Assembly (NCBI RefSeq): GCF_000741525.1
Contig: NZ_JGYP01000005.1
Span: forward strand, 209,666 to 273,665
Direction of reading: 5' to 3'
Origin: Bifidobacterium bohemicum DSM 22767
Lineage (GTDB): Bacteria; Actinomycetota; Actinomycetes; Actinomycetales; Bifidobacteriaceae
DNA: 64,000 nucleotides
The notes beneath the pieces are model-generated. The model had not been told where the DNA came from, did no database searches, and saw nothing but the letters and a program-made list of their open reading frames with translations. This document shows positions 27,082-36,598 of this stretch, in pieces. Position 1 is the stretch's first letter; each line of letters starts with the position of its first letter. The position numbers and the translations under genes are program-made.

Positions 27082-27524
27082 TTATGTCGGGATGGCCGGG
27101 ATTGCTTTGGTTGTTCCATGAGGCGTGGCTCAGGTTGTTTCGCAGTGGTTTCGGAAGGCGGTTACGGTTCCAAAACGGTCCTGTGGAAGGAATCCCGGCG
27201 CTGTCGACAAAAACAATCCAGAAAAGTATCTAGGCGGCGCCAATGGGTTGGAGCGCGGAAATCGGTCCCTGTTGGTCCGTCTGCTGGCCGTCGCCTTCCC
27301 GATGACCGGGATTGTCGGTGGTTTGAGGGCCAATATGTTTCCACCGATATGCATCAGGGTTTAAGACGGCGTGTGGTTGCATAAAAGGCGAGGGTTTTGA
27401 CGAGCGACGGGTTTCCTATCCAGTCAGGTTCCTGGATGTGCCAATGTTCCTTCGCTATTCAATGATCCCTCGCAAGTCAAAGATCCGCCACAATTCAATG
27501 ATGGTCACAGGTTTCGGCAAGGGC
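27082..27524. other. Gene-free stretch with a tandem repeat
   Basis: No gene is supported. The right part holds the 18-bp tandem repeat listed separately, ending 11 bases short of the stop codon of the convergent minus-strand gene. Confidence 0.4.
27442..27513. repeat. Degenerate 18-bp tandem repeat, four units
   Basis: Units start at 27442, 27460, 27478 and 27496, exactly 18 bases apart, each opening with CAA(T/A)G. Units 1-2 agree at 14 of 18 positions and units 2-3 at 13 of 18. The fourth unit agrees well only in its first seven bases. On the minus strand the period gives six-codon repeats of the form SL(N/T)(C/S)(E/G)G, but that frame is closed by nearby stops. Confidence 0.6.
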
Positions 27525-28490
27525 TCACTGTTTGAACAGGGCCGCGTCTGTGGCGGGGTAGCCAAGGGTCATGGCGAAGTAGGCGCGGGAGGCGATGAGC
27601 GTCGCGAGTTTGACAGTGGCTGTCGGGTCCTCAACGCTCGATTGATTATCGGGCGATGCTGGGTGTGTCGTGGGCGAGCCTGGTGTTGAGGGCTTAGATG
27701 ATGGAGCGGCCTTCCCGTTCTTGCCAGTGGTGTCGTTCAGTGCTTCAACGTCCGCGCGGGCGCAGATCATCTCGATGACCGCCAGTGTCGGTGCCGTCAA
27801 CTTGGTGGCCGGATCTTCGATGGCGTAGGGGTGAGCCAGCAGAGCGGAGACGTTGTACACCTTCCGCCGAGGATCGTCCGCACCGGTTCGCCCGTCCCCG
27901 CCTGCCAAAGAGATCAGTCTCTCAGCCACGGCCTTGTGGGCGTCGCTCAGAGCGAGTGTGGCATCCGGGTTGTTGCGGGCGGCCAGCACGCCGACCTCGA
28001 AGCCGGCACGGTCCTCGGCCAACGCCATTTGGGTCAACGCTTCATCCGGCACGTCGAGTCTGGCGATTTCATTGAGGTTCTCGTGCGCCTCGTTTACGGG
28101 TGATGTCGCAAATCCCGATTTCTGCGCCCAAATATCAGAGGTATGCCGCAGTTGAGCGCTTTTCATCACGCCTTCTCCGAAACGGGAAGGGCAGTTCGCG
28201 GCTACGTCCAGCCATGTACGAGCGGCGGCTGAACCCGCCAGGTATCGCGCAGCCGTTGGGTTGCCCGGGGCCAAATCTCCGAGGTCAATTTCCAGCCAAC
28301 GCGAAGCATCCTGACAGGATTCGGCCGACTCGGCGGCGCTTGCCTCAGCTTCACGTATACCCTCGCTTGCGGCAGCGGCCGGCACCGGCGTCAAGCCAGT
28401 CACGAACGTGACCGCGAAAATGACGGCGATGGTTCGCCAAATCAACGCTGAGCGTTGCGTGAACAAGGTCGTGCGTGTCTGCATAAACAT
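27525..28490 (-). CDS. Secreted or cell-surface protein of unknown function
   Basis: The 321-residue product starts with a basic N-region and a hydrophobic segment (IWRTIAVIFAVTFVTGL, residues 17-33) followed by PVPAAAASEG, a good signal peptidase I site near residue 41. The mature part is alanine-rich and mostly helical by composition, with C59 and C94 as a possible disulfide pair. A proline/serine-rich linker (SSKPSTPGSPTTHPASPDNQ) lies at about 270-290. No family is recognised. It is transcribed away from nusA and shares the upstream region 28491-28567 with it. Confidence 0.65.
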   Translation of the reverse strand: MFMQTRTTLFTQRSALIWRTIAVIFAVTFVTGLTPVPAAAASEGIREAEASAAESAESCQDASRWLEIDLGDLAPGNPTAARYLAGSAAARTWLDVAANCPSRFGEGVMKSAQLRHTSDIWAQKSGFATSPVNEAHENLNEIARLDVPDEALTQMALAEDRAGFEVGVLAARNNPDATLALSDAHKAVAERLISLAGGDGRTGADDPRRKVYNVSALLAHPYAIEDPATKLTAPTLAVIEMICARADVEALNDTTGKNGKAAPSSKPSTPGSPTTHPASPDNQSSVEDPTATVKLATLIASRAYFAMTLGYPATDAALFKQ

Positions 28491-28567
28491 CTAGACTAAT
28501 GAATGATTGTGACTTCATAGGGCTATTGGCATACGGTAGATAACTTCATATAGGAGGTCTTGCGACC

Positions 28568-29614
28568 ATGGAACTGGACCTGACAGGTATTCATCAGCTT
28601 GCGGCTGAGCAGGGGATTGATTCCCAGACTCTTGATGACGCCCTTTCCGAGGCGTTGCTTCTTGCTTACGGGAAAACACAGCACGCATCCCGGCACGCGC
28701 GAGTCGAACTAGACGAGCGCGCCGGGACCTTCACCGTCTGGGCACGCGACGAGAAGCCGGCGGAACCCACTGAGGAGAATCCTCATCCGCGTCCGGAGCT
28801 GGGCGAGGAGTACGATGACACGCCGCATGATTTCGGCAGGCTTGCTGCGTCCACTGCGCGTCAGGTGATTCGCCAGCTCTTCCGTGATGCGGAGGACGAA
28901 CGGGTCCTCGGCGCTTTCGCCGGTCAGAAAGGCAAGCTCATCACGGGTGTGGTGCAGCAGGACGCGAAGGATTCCGACAATGTGCATGTCGCAGTCGGCG
29001 ACGTGGAGGCCATTCTTCCCAAACGCGAACAGGTGCCCGGCGAAAGGTATCGCCACGGCCAGCGACTGCGTGTTTACGTGGTCACCGTAGGTCGCGGCCT
29101 CAAAGGGCCGGAAATCGTCGTGTCGCGTTCACATCCGGAACTCGTGCGCAGGCTGTTCGAACGCGAGGTGCCGGAACTGGTTTCCGGAGCCGTTTCGATT
29201 ATGGCCGTCGCCCGCGAGGCCGGCGCGCGCACCAAGATCGCGGTGCGGGCCAACGCAGAGGGCGTGAACCCCAAAGGCGCGCTCATCGGACCCGGCGGCG
29301 CCCGTGTGCGCGCGGTTATGGAGAATCTCGGACCCGAGAAGATCGACATTGTGGACTGGTCCAAGGATCCGGCCCAGTTCGTCGCTTCGGCGCTTTCGCC
29401 GGCCGTGGCTACGGGAGTGACCATCGTCAGCGAGAAGAACAAGACGGCCGTCGCCTTCATCCACGACGATCAGCTTTCGCTCGCCATCGGCAAGGAAGGC
29501 CAGAACGCAAGACTAGCGGCAAAGCTCACCGGTTGGAAAATCGGCATCGAATCGGCTGAGGCGCATCAGGCGCAGTTGCAGCAGGCCGCCACTGCCGAAA
29601 CGCCCGACGCCTGA
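28568..29614 (+). CDS. nusA: Transcription termination/antitermination factor NusA
   Basis: The 348-residue protein has the N-terminal polymerase-binding domain, an S1 domain (GQKGKLITGVVQQDAKDSDN, about residues 118-137) and two KH domains with VNPKGALIGPGGARVRAVM and LSLAIGKEGQNARLAAKLTG. It lacks the C-terminal acidic repeats of E. coli NusA, as is usual in Gram-positives. AGGAGG lies before the ATG. The common partners rimP and ylxR are not found on either side here. Confidence 0.96.
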   Translation: MELDLTGIHQLAAEQGIDSQTLDDALSEALLLAYGKTQHASRHARVELDERAGTFTVWARDEKPAEPTEENPHPRPELGEEYDDTPHDFGRLAASTARQVIRQLFRDAEDERVLGAFAGQKGKLITGVVQQDAKDSDNVHVAVGDVEAILPKREQVPGERYRHGQRLRVYVVTVGRGLKGPEIVVSRSHPELVRRLFEREVPELVSGAVSIMAVAREAGARTKIAVRANAEGVNPKGALIGPGGARVRAVMENLGPEKIDIVDWSKDPAQFVASALSPAVATGVTIVSEKNKTAVAFIHDDQLSLAIGKEGQNARLAAKLTGWKIGIESAEAHQAQLQQAATAETPDA

Positions 29615-29761
29615 GAGGGCAATGAATCCAGCCTCACGAGTATATTGGGGCGTGGTAATCCGGGTGTGTCATGATAACAGTGATGCATTACGGGATTGGA
29701 GACGAGGTAACACGATCATGGTCGCACGATGAGTCAGTCTAAGCTCGCCGTCAACACACAT

Positions 29762-29785
29762 TGACCGCGCATATACGCGCGGTCA
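29762..29785 (+). promoter_or_regulatory. Perfect hairpin just upstream of infB
   Basis: TGACCGCGC and GCGCGGTCA form a perfect 9-bp stem with a six-base loop, ending seven bases before the AGGAGA ribosome binding site of infB. There is no T tract. It could modulate infB translation or mRNA stability; that is inference. Confidence 0.45.
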
Positions 29786-29805
29786 TAACAGTAGGAGAAA
29801 CGTTA

Positions 29806-32670
29806 GTGGCAAAACAGCGCGTATATGAACTCGCTAAGGAGTTTGGCGTAGACAGCAAGGTAGTCTTGTCCAAGCTCAAAGACATGGGGGAGTTTGTCAA
29901 ATCTGCCTCCTCTACGGTCGAACCGCCTGTGGTTCGCAAACTTCGTGGGGCTTTCCAGAAGGAAAGCGCAAAGACGGGGGCTTCAGACAAGGCAGCCGGT
30001 GGCGAGCAGAAGCGCTCGCGTCCCGCCGCATCGGTCCATCCGGGTCCTTCACCCAAGCCGGGGCAGGCACGGCCGACCGTCACGAATCAGTCAAACCATT
30101 CACCAGCGGCTCCGCGTGCTGGTCAGTCGCATCATCAGGGCGGTGTACCCGGTCCGCGCCGTCAGCAAGCGCAAGCCCATGGTTCTACGTCTGCGCGAGA
30201 TGGGGCGAAACCTGGTGCCCACAACACGCCCCGTCCCCATAATCCGGCTGCACACACCCAGCATGCCGACGCTACGGGGAGTGCGCACCGTCAGCATCCG
30301 ACCCCCGGCCCTCGTCCGGGCAACAATCCGTTCAGTCGCAAACAGGGCATGCACGTGCCAGTTCCCAGCGACATTCCTCGTCCGCACCCCGTCGCACGCC
30401 CATCGGTAGGAGGCAAAGGCGGCGGTCGTAACGGTGGAGGCCCCCGTTCAGGGTTCCGTGGCGGCCGTGGTGGCCAGGGAGGCAATCAGGGTGCTCCTCG
30501 TATGGGTCAGTGGGGTCACAGCAACGCAGGCCAGGGTGGCGGAGGTTCCCGCGGGGGCAGTCGTTTCGGTGCTAACGCCGGCGGTCCCTCCGCAGGTGGT
30601 TTCCAAAATGCAGGACGTGGTCCGGCTCGCGGCGGCGGGCGGGGCCGTGGTGGTGCCGCAGGTGCGTTCGGCCGTCAGGGAGGCAAGTCCTCGAAGGCCC
30701 GCAAGAACAGGCTTGCGAAACGTCGTGATTTCGAGGAGATCAAAGCTCCTACCATCGGCGGCGTACGCATCCCCACCGGCAACGGTGCGGTCATCAAACT
30801 GCGTCAGGGTGCGACTTTGGCCGACCTTGCCGAGAAGATCAACGTCAATCAGGCGGCGTTGGTCACGGTCATGTTCCATCTCGGCGAGATGGTCACCGCC
30901 ACACAGTCGCTCGACGATGCCACGTTCCAGATTCTTGGCGATGAGATAGGCTGGACCATCAAGGTCGTGTCCGCCGAGGAGGAGGACAAGGAACTGTTGC
31001 AGCAGTTCGATATCGACCTTGAGCAGGAGGAGTTGCAGGATGATGAGGACCTGAAGCCCCGTCCTCCGGTGGTCACGGTCATGGGCCATGTCGATCATGG
31101 CAAGACCCGACTGCTCGACACCATCCGCAAGACCCACGTGGTCGAGCGCGAGGCCGGCGGCATCACGCAGCGTATCGGCGCTTATCAGGTCACGGTCAAC
31201 CTTGAAGGCCAGACCCGCAAGATCACCTTCCTCGACACCCCGGGCCACGAGGCGTTCACCGCCATGCGTGCCCGCGGTGCGGAACTGACCGATGTGGCCA
31301 TTGTCGTGGTCGCAGCGGATGACGGCGTGATGCCGCAGACCGTCGAAGCCATCAACCACGCGCAGGCGGCTCATGTGCCGATCGTCGTGGCGGTCAACAA
31401 GATCGACGTGGAGGGCGCGAACCCTGAAAAGGTGCGCGGCCAGCTTACCGAGTTCGGCCTGGTGCCGGAGGAATACGGCGGCGACACCATGTTCGTCGAC
31501 ATTTCCGCCAAGCAGGGCACGAACGTCGACAAGCTGCTTGAAGCCGTGCTGTTGACAGCCGACGCGGAACTCGACTTGAAGGCCAACCCCAATATGGACG
31601 CGCGTGGGGCGACCGTCGAGGCCCGCCTTGACAAGGGTCGTGGCGCAGTGGCGACCGTGCTGGTTCAGCAGGGCACGCTCCATGTGGGCGACGCCATTGT
31701 TGCGGGCACCTCCTATGGGCGTGTTCGTGCGATGCTCGACGAGAACGGCCAGCAGATGAAGGCGGCACTGCCATCGACTCCGGTGCAGGTCTTGGGTCTG
31801 ACCAACGTGCCAAGCGCCGGAGACCTGTTCATCGTGGCTCCCGACGACCGTACGGCGCGTCAGATCGCCGAGAAGCGTCAGGCTTCCGAACGCGCTGCCC
31901 AGCTGGCCAAGCGCCGCAAGGTCGTCTCGCTCGAAAGCCTCAAGGAGCAGTTCGCCAAGTCCGAGGTCGATATGCTCAATATCGTCATCAAGGGCGATTC
32001 CTCCGGCTCCGTCGAGGCGCTGGAGGATTCCCTGATGAAGATCGAGGTGTCCGACGAGGTCGGTATTCAGGTCATCCATCGCGGCGTCGGCGCAATCACG
32101 CAGAACGACGTCAATCTGGCGAGCGTGGACAAGGCCGTCATCATCGGCTTCAACGTGCGTCCGAACCGTCAGGTGGCCGACCTCGCCGAGCGCGAGGGCG
32201 TGGAGATCAAGTACTACTCGATCATCTACAAGGCCATCGAGGACGTCGAGGCGTCGCTCACCGGCATGCTCAAGCCCGAATACGAGGAGGTCACCACCTC
32301 TCACTCCGAGATCCGCGAGATCTTCCGTTCCTCCAAGTTCGGCAACATCGCGGGTGTCATGGTGCAGGACGGCGAGGTCAAGCGCGGCACGAAGGCCCGT
32401 ATTCTGCGCAACGGCGTCGCCACGGTCAACGACCTCGAGATCAGCTCGCTGCGTCGTTTCAAGGACGATGTGCAGTCGGTCAAGGAAGGTTACGAGGCTG
32501 GCATCAACCTCGGTTCCTTCAACGACATCGAGGTTGGCGACATCATCGAGACCTTCGAGATGCGGCAGATCGAGCGCAAGGATCTCAAGTCCGGCGCGGC
32601 CGCCAAGAAGGGCGATGACAAATCAGCCAACGCCGGCAAGGGTCCCGATTCCGCATCAGCGAAAGCCTGA
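29806..32670 (+). CDS. infB: Translation initiation factor IF-2
   Basis: The 954-residue GTPase brings initiator tRNA to the ribosome. [19 protein letters not shown] opens the N-terminal IF2N domain. A long region of about 270 residues rich in glycine, proline, histidine and arginine follows. The G domain then starts with GHVDHGKT (about 427-434) and continues with DTPGHEAF and NKID. Domains II to IV ([11 protein letters not shown], then [20 protein letters not shown]) complete it. The GTG at 29806 is chosen because AGGAGA lies eight bases ahead; a TTG at 29761 would place the hairpin inside the gene. Confidence 0.96.
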   Translation: MAKQRVYELAKEFGVDSKVVLSKLKDMGEFVKSASSTVEPPVVRKLRGAFQKESAKTGASDKAAGGEQKRSRPAASVHPGPSPKPGQARPTVTNQSNHSPAAPRAGQSHHQGGVPGPRRQQAQAHGSTSARDGAKPGAHNTPRPHNPAAHTQHADATGSAHRQHPTPGPRPGNNPFSRKQGMHVPVPSDIPRPHPVARPSVGGKGGGRNGGGPRSGFRGGRGGQGGNQGAPRMGQWGHSNAGQGGGGSRGGSRFGANAGGPSAGGFQNAGRGPARGGGRGRGGAAGAFGRQGGKSSKARKNRLAKRRDFEEIKAPTIGGVRIPTGNGAVIKLRQGATLADLAEKINVNQAALVTVMFHLGEMVTATQSLDDATFQILGDEIGWTIKVVSAEEEDKELLQQFDIDLEQEELQDDEDLKPRPPVVTVMGHVDHGKTRLLDTIRKTHVVEREAGGITQRIGAYQVTVNLEGQTRKITFLDTPGHEAFTAMRARGAELTDVAIVVVAADDGVMPQTVEAINHAQAAHVPIVVAVNKIDVEGANPEKVRGQLTEFGLVPEEYGGDTMFVDISAKQGTNVDKLLEAVLLTADAELDLKANPNMDARGATVEARLDKGRGAVATVLVQQGTLHVGDAIVAGTSYGRVRAMLDENGQQMKAALPSTPVQVLGLTNVPSAGDLFIVAPDDRTARQIAEKRQASERAAQLAKRRKVVSLESLKEQFAKSEVDMLNIVIKGDSSGSVEALEDSLMKIEVSDEVGIQVIHRGVGAITQNDVNLASVDKAVIIGFNVRPNRQVADLAEREGVEIKYYSIIYKAIEDVEASLTGMLKPEYEEVTTSHSEIREIFRSSKFGNIAGVMVQDGEVKRGTKARILRNGVATVNDLEISSLRRFKDDVQSVKEGYEAGINLGSFNDIEVGDIIETFEMRQIERKDLKSGAAAKKGDDKSANAGKGPDSASAKA

Positions 32671-32695
32671 TTTGTTGGTAATGCTGTAATGCTCA

Positions 32696-32728
32696 AACGG
32701 CCTGTAGTGCTGCATGCTACAGGCCGTT
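32696..32728 (+). repeat. Hairpin between infB and rbfA
   Basis: AACGGCCTGTAG and CTACAGGCCGTT form a perfect 12-bp stem with a nine-base loop. No T run follows, so termination may be weak or the hairpin may be a processing or stability element. Confidence 0.6.
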
Positions 32729-32876
32729 GGCGTTGCGGGCGCAAACCGATGCAAGCTGGTGCAGGATTGGCGTATCTGAACGGTACTATCATGCTACGGA
32801 TTGAATATGCCAGATGGTTCATGCCGCGCACGTTGTGTGACGCGGTATGGCGAGAATTAAGTTTAGGGGGAGCCTT

Positions 32877-33338
32877 ATGGCAGCAACAAACCCACGTGCC
32901 GCGCGTATAGCGGCGCTGATTCAGCGCGTCATCGCCTCATCGATGGAGCGCACACTGCACGACAAACGACTCGAAGGCGTCACCATCACCGATGTCCGCG
33001 TCACCGGCGACCTCCAGATCGCCCGCGTGTACTGGACGCAACTGGGGCATGAGGGCAAGGCCGACGGCGAACGCAAACGCGCGGAACAGGCCCTCAACCA
33101 AGCGAAGGGTCGCCTGCGTTCATTGGTGGGAGTGAAGGCCGGTCTGAGGCTCACCCCGCAGCTGCAGTTCGTCTACGACGAGGTGCCCAGCGAGGCGCAT
33201 GAGATCGAGGACATCCTGACGGTCGCGCGTAAACGCGACGAGGAGCTGGAGAGGACACGACAGACGGCGCAATACGCCGGCGACGAGGATCCGTACGAGC
33301 CGGAACGTCCGAAGAGGACCGCGGAGGACTTCGAGTAG
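32877..33338 (+). CDS. rbfA: Ribosome-binding factor A
   Basis: The 153-residue protein has the KH-like RbfA fold (NPRAARIAALIQRVIASSME, then RLEGVTITDVRVTGDLQIAR and LRLTPQLQFVYDE). It helps late maturation of 16S rRNA. AGGGGGAG precedes the ATG at 32877; an in-frame ATG at 32847 lacks such a site. truB follows in the same direction, completing the infB-rbfA-truB order. Confidence 0.95.
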   Translation: MAATNPRAARIAALIQRVIASSMERTLHDKRLEGVTITDVRVTGDLQIARVYWTQLGHEGKADGERKRAEQALNQAKGRLRSLVGVKAGLRLTPQLQFVYDEVPSEAHEIEDILTVARKRDEELERTRQTAQYAGDEDPYEPERPKRTAEDFE

Positions 33339-33449
33339 TGGTCGCGCTCGGGGCGCCGAATTCGATAAGGGATTCCTATAGGGAACTTGGACGGGATTCT
33401 GACGAGGTTCGCTTGAGTCGGACACGCGGATTGATGATGGGTGGAGTAG

Positions 33450-34784
33450 ATGCCAAAAAATAAGAAGCCGGAATTATCCGGCCTTATTGTCGTGGATAAA
33501 CCGCTCGGCGTCACCAGTCATGACGTTGTTGCCGCGGTGCGGGGCGCGTTGGGGATGCGACGCGTGGGTCACGCCGGCACGCTCGACCCGCAGGCCTCAG
33601 GTGTGCTGGTGGTCGGTTTCGGCCACGGCACGCGTCTGTTGAACTATATCGTCGATCACACGAAGACTTACGAAGCCACCATCCGGCTGGGGCAGACCAG
33701 CACCACCGACGATTCCGAAGGCGAGATTACTGCCCTTGCACCGGTGTTGCTGGCTGATGACGCCGGGCATATTACCAATGAACTCAAAAATAGTGGTGGC
33801 TTATCTTCGCCAAGAAGCAAGTCTGATTCTGGCAACGTCCGTGTGCTGACGCTTCAGCAGATTGAGCAAGCGATTAAGGAACATCTGACCGGTGGAATCG
33901 AGCAGGTGCCGAGTTCCTATTCCGCGGTCCGTGTAAACGGTCGCCATGCCTACGAACTGGCGAGGGCCGGCAAGGATGTCAGACTCGACGCCCGGCGTGT
34001 CACTGTCAATGAGTTCAAAGTGCTTGATGCGCGCACCGTGTTGGCGCCGTCCGATCGCACACAGGCCGGTTCGGTCGTTGTCGACGACCCCATTTCCGGC
34101 GGATTGTCGGCCGATGATTCGAAGCCCCTTGATTCCACCGGTTCCTTCGATGCCGCTGATTCCAAGGACTCCGTGGATTTGACCGGTTGGACCGGTTCGG
34201 CGGACTGCCCGTATCGCGAGGGGCGTGACGAAAGCGCCGGGGATTGGGTTCCCGTGGTCGATGTTGATGTGCGAATCAGCTGTTCGACGGGCACCTACAT
34301 CCGTTCGCTCGGACGTGATCTGGGCCGTCTGTTGGGCGAGGGCGGGTATCTGACCCGATTGCGCCGCACCCGGGTGGGACGCTTCGACCTGGAAGACCCG
34401 CTGATTGCCGCGCGGGTGGTCGCCGCCCATCCCAAACCGCACACCTTCACCAATCGCGAAGGCAAGGTCGTCACCCTCAACAAGGCCGTGCTCGACGCAA
34501 CGCCAGACGAATTGAGGCAGCGTGCCCTGACCATGTTCGAGGCCGTTCGATGCACCATGCCGCTTGTTCCGATCACTGCGGACGATGCCGCGAACCTTCG
34601 TTTCGGCCGTCGTCTGAGAATGAACCTCGCCCAAGCCGTCACGACGGCCGACGAAGAGCGCGGGCCGGTTCGTTTCGCGGCGGCGTGCGTTCCGGAAACG
34701 CGGGAGCTCGTGGCCGTCCTGGAGCCCGCCGGGCAGAACGAGGTCAAGTCCGCCCTCGTGTTTCCCGCCCCGGTGTCCCTGTAA
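33450..34784 (+). CDS. truB: tRNA pseudouridine(55) synthase with insertions
   Basis: TruB forms pseudouridine 55 in the T loop of tRNA. LIVVDKPLGVTSHDVVAAV and the catalytic aspartate in HAGTLDPQASG (D46) are intact, as are IEQVPSSYSAVRVNGRHAYE and STGTYIRSLGRDLG. The protein is 444 residues against about 300. Two polar insertions explain much of this, one near residues 100-132 and one near 205-265 rich in serine, aspartate and glycine. Activity should survive because the core motifs are present. Confidence 0.94.
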   Translation: MPKNKKPELSGLIVVDKPLGVTSHDVVAAVRGALGMRRVGHAGTLDPQASGVLVVGFGHGTRLLNYIVDHTKTYEATIRLGQTSTTDDSEGEITALAPVLLADDAGHITNELKNSGGLSSPRSKSDSGNVRVLTLQQIEQAIKEHLTGGIEQVPSSYSAVRVNGRHAYELARAGKDVRLDARRVTVNEFKVLDARTVLAPSDRTQAGSVVVDDPISGGLSADDSKPLDSTGSFDAADSKDSVDLTGWTGSADCPYREGRDESAGDWVPVVDVDVRISCSTGTYIRSLGRDLGRLLGEGGYLTRLRRTRVGRFDLEDPLIAARVVAAHPKPHTFTNREGKVVTLNKAVLDATPDELRQRALTMFEAVRCTMPLVPITADDAANLRFGRRLRMNLAQAVTTADEERGPVRFAAACVPETRELVAVLEPAGQNEVKSALVFPAPVSL

Positions 34785-34894
34785 TCTGCAATCCTGCAAT
34801 CGTTTTCGATGCCAGGCGCCGTAAACAGGTTTGAACATGATTCTCGTTCCGTGCTGTTGGCGGTAGCGGGTCGGCGTTGGCGGATTTCGTATGT

Positions 34895-34938
34895 TTTTGG
34901 GTGTGAAAACCTACGTTTGCGGGCACTGGAGTGACCAG
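34895..34938 (+). repeat. Partial copy of an intergenic palindromic element
   Basis: GTGAAAACCTACGTTTGCGG followed by GCACTGGAGTGACCAGTT matches the loop and right arm of the palindrome at 36144-36251 with few changes. No left arm is found upstream, so this looks like a decayed or half copy. Confidence 0.45.
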
Positions 34939-34947
34939 TTGACTTGC

Positions 34948-35908
34948 TCAGAAGCATTTCGGCACGCCTACTCGCTCCAAGCGCGACACAAGCAGGCCAG
35001 GCTGGTTGATTTCCTGAGATGAAATCCTACGGATGTCCGTAACCCCGGCTCTTTTCAAGGCATCCTCGCGTTGCCGCTCCTCGTTGACCACGCCCCATCC
35101 CGCTCTTCCGTGAGTCATGTCGGGATTGGCGTACTCTTCTATTCCGTCATACTCCAGAACGATAACCTTGCCGTTGTCGAGACGCCGCAGAAAGTCGGTG
35201 TAATATTTCTGCCTGGTCTTAGGGTCGATGAACCTGTGCTGTAGCTCAGGTACCTCAAAACCGGCTTCGATGATCAGGGCGCGGCAGTAGGACTCGCCGC
35301 CGTTGGCACTGAGCCCGTTTGCGTATCGCAGCAGCTTGGAGACCGCCGAAGTGTCGGCTCGCATTGAGGCGCAGGTGGCTTGGACTTGTGTCGGGACTAA
35401 GAGCCCTTTGGTCGAGGCCGAGTCGAACACGCTGAGCATCTGGGCGAATGGGTAGAGCCGTGCGCAGTCTATCAATGTGCGTGCAGGGTCCGTGACGGAC
35501 ACGCCTTGCGCTTTCCATGATTTTGGGTAGGGGACGAATATTACGGTGCAGGTGAGGGTCCGATCGTCTGGCGACAGAGTGCTGGGTGGCTATGTACACT
35601 CGACCGTCTCGATTCGTCGACCATGGTAGGTCCAATCCCAGCATGGTTGCCGCGCTTGACCCTGCGAATAGCCAATTCGGATGGATCAGCGCCAATGTGC
35701 GGATGAGATGCACCGCTTTCTGAATCGGATTCAGCGATGTGAAATATTCCGCTTTGGCGTATATGCCTCGGTACGGGCTGACCAGCAGGCCCGACTTCTG
35801 CAAGCGCGACAAAGCCCGGTTTTGACCGTCATTGGCTCCAAAGCAATATCAGTGCTCCGCTTGTGCTTGTATCAGGAGTTCGTTGACCTGAGTAACGTGC
35901 TGTCCCAT
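34948..35908 (-). pseudogene. AbiEi-like antitoxin/transcriptional regulator, disrupted
   Basis: From an ATG at 35908 the frame runs MGQHVTQVNELLIQAQAEH, hits TGA, then continues in the same frame as YCFGANDGQNRALSRLQKSG and on through GIYAKAEYF, the winged-helix part typical of AbiEi-family antitoxin domains. Near 35505-35530 the reading shifts by one base into SVTDPARTLIDCARLYPF, which leads to a DUF559-like end with VLEYDGIEEYANP. Both halves read like one protein of about 320 residues, so one nonsense codon and one frameshift have disabled it. No intact AbiEii-type toxin gene lies nearby. Confidence 0.75.
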
Positions 35909-36598
35909 GTTTTGAAACTAGCGTCTTCGAAGCGTGGAGAACAAGCTGAAACGGGTACTGTGGTCGAACGCCACCCATGTCCGGCGTGTCTGTGGATAAC
36001 TCTTGCCAATCCACCGCTATCCACCTGTCAGCTTGTCCACAAAGCACGGTTTCCGAGACGGCATATCGACCGTAACCGTTCGCATGCGCTTGGTGACAAT
36101 TTGAAAAGTGTGGCGATCTGCCTTCCTCCATTGTGTCCATAAACCGTCATTGCTGCCTCTAACCGGTCACTGATGCCTCTCGGCGTTCATTTTTGGGGCT
36201 GAAAATCTACGTGCGCGGGCACTTGTGACCGGTTAGAGGCAGCAACGACGGCTTGGAGGCGTTTAGCGGCCGGTAAGAGTGCAGGTATTCGATGAGTGGA
36301 TAGCGTAAATGGTGGAATTGAGTACTTAAATAGGTTTGGCGAATGGGAATGTGGCGGATTTCCGGCTGTGTGAAGATTTCCCCCGCTCGTGTACGGTTCG
36401 GCGTGCCGAACAAATTGAGCAGCCATGTGCAGGTATGAAGATTGCCTGCGCGTGGATGGTCCGAGGTCCAGACCGGCGATGACATCCGACTTGTGCGTTG
36501 TGCGCATATCTCTTCCACAAAGCGCGGATAGGCTGGTAGAGTAGACGGCGGAATAGGACAGGCACGATAAGCGTAAGAGTGTAGAAAGAACCGAAAAC
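35909..36598. other. Intergenic region before ribF
   Basis: No gene is supported. It contains the palindromic element at 36144-36251 and, near its right end, the ribF promoter region. Confidence 0.4.
36144..36251. repeat. Intergenic palindromic element, 27-bp arms
   Basis: Arms 36144-36170 and 36225-36251 are reverse complements with a single mismatch that would be a G-U pair in RNA. The 54-base loop contains CTGAAAATCTACGTGCGCGG, also seen in altered form at 34895-34938 and in the loop of the inverted repeat at 3731-3800. It may be a small non-autonomous repeat family. Confidence 0.65.

Noticed and set aside
30448..32304. A 618-codon minus-strand frame opposite infB
   Set aside because: Same reason: it lies wholly within infB, has no family motif and no start signals.
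33801..34838. A minus-strand frame of 345 codons opposite truB
   Set aside because: It lies inside truB and has the low-hydrophobicity composition of a shadow frame. The truB catalytic motifs are on the plus strand.
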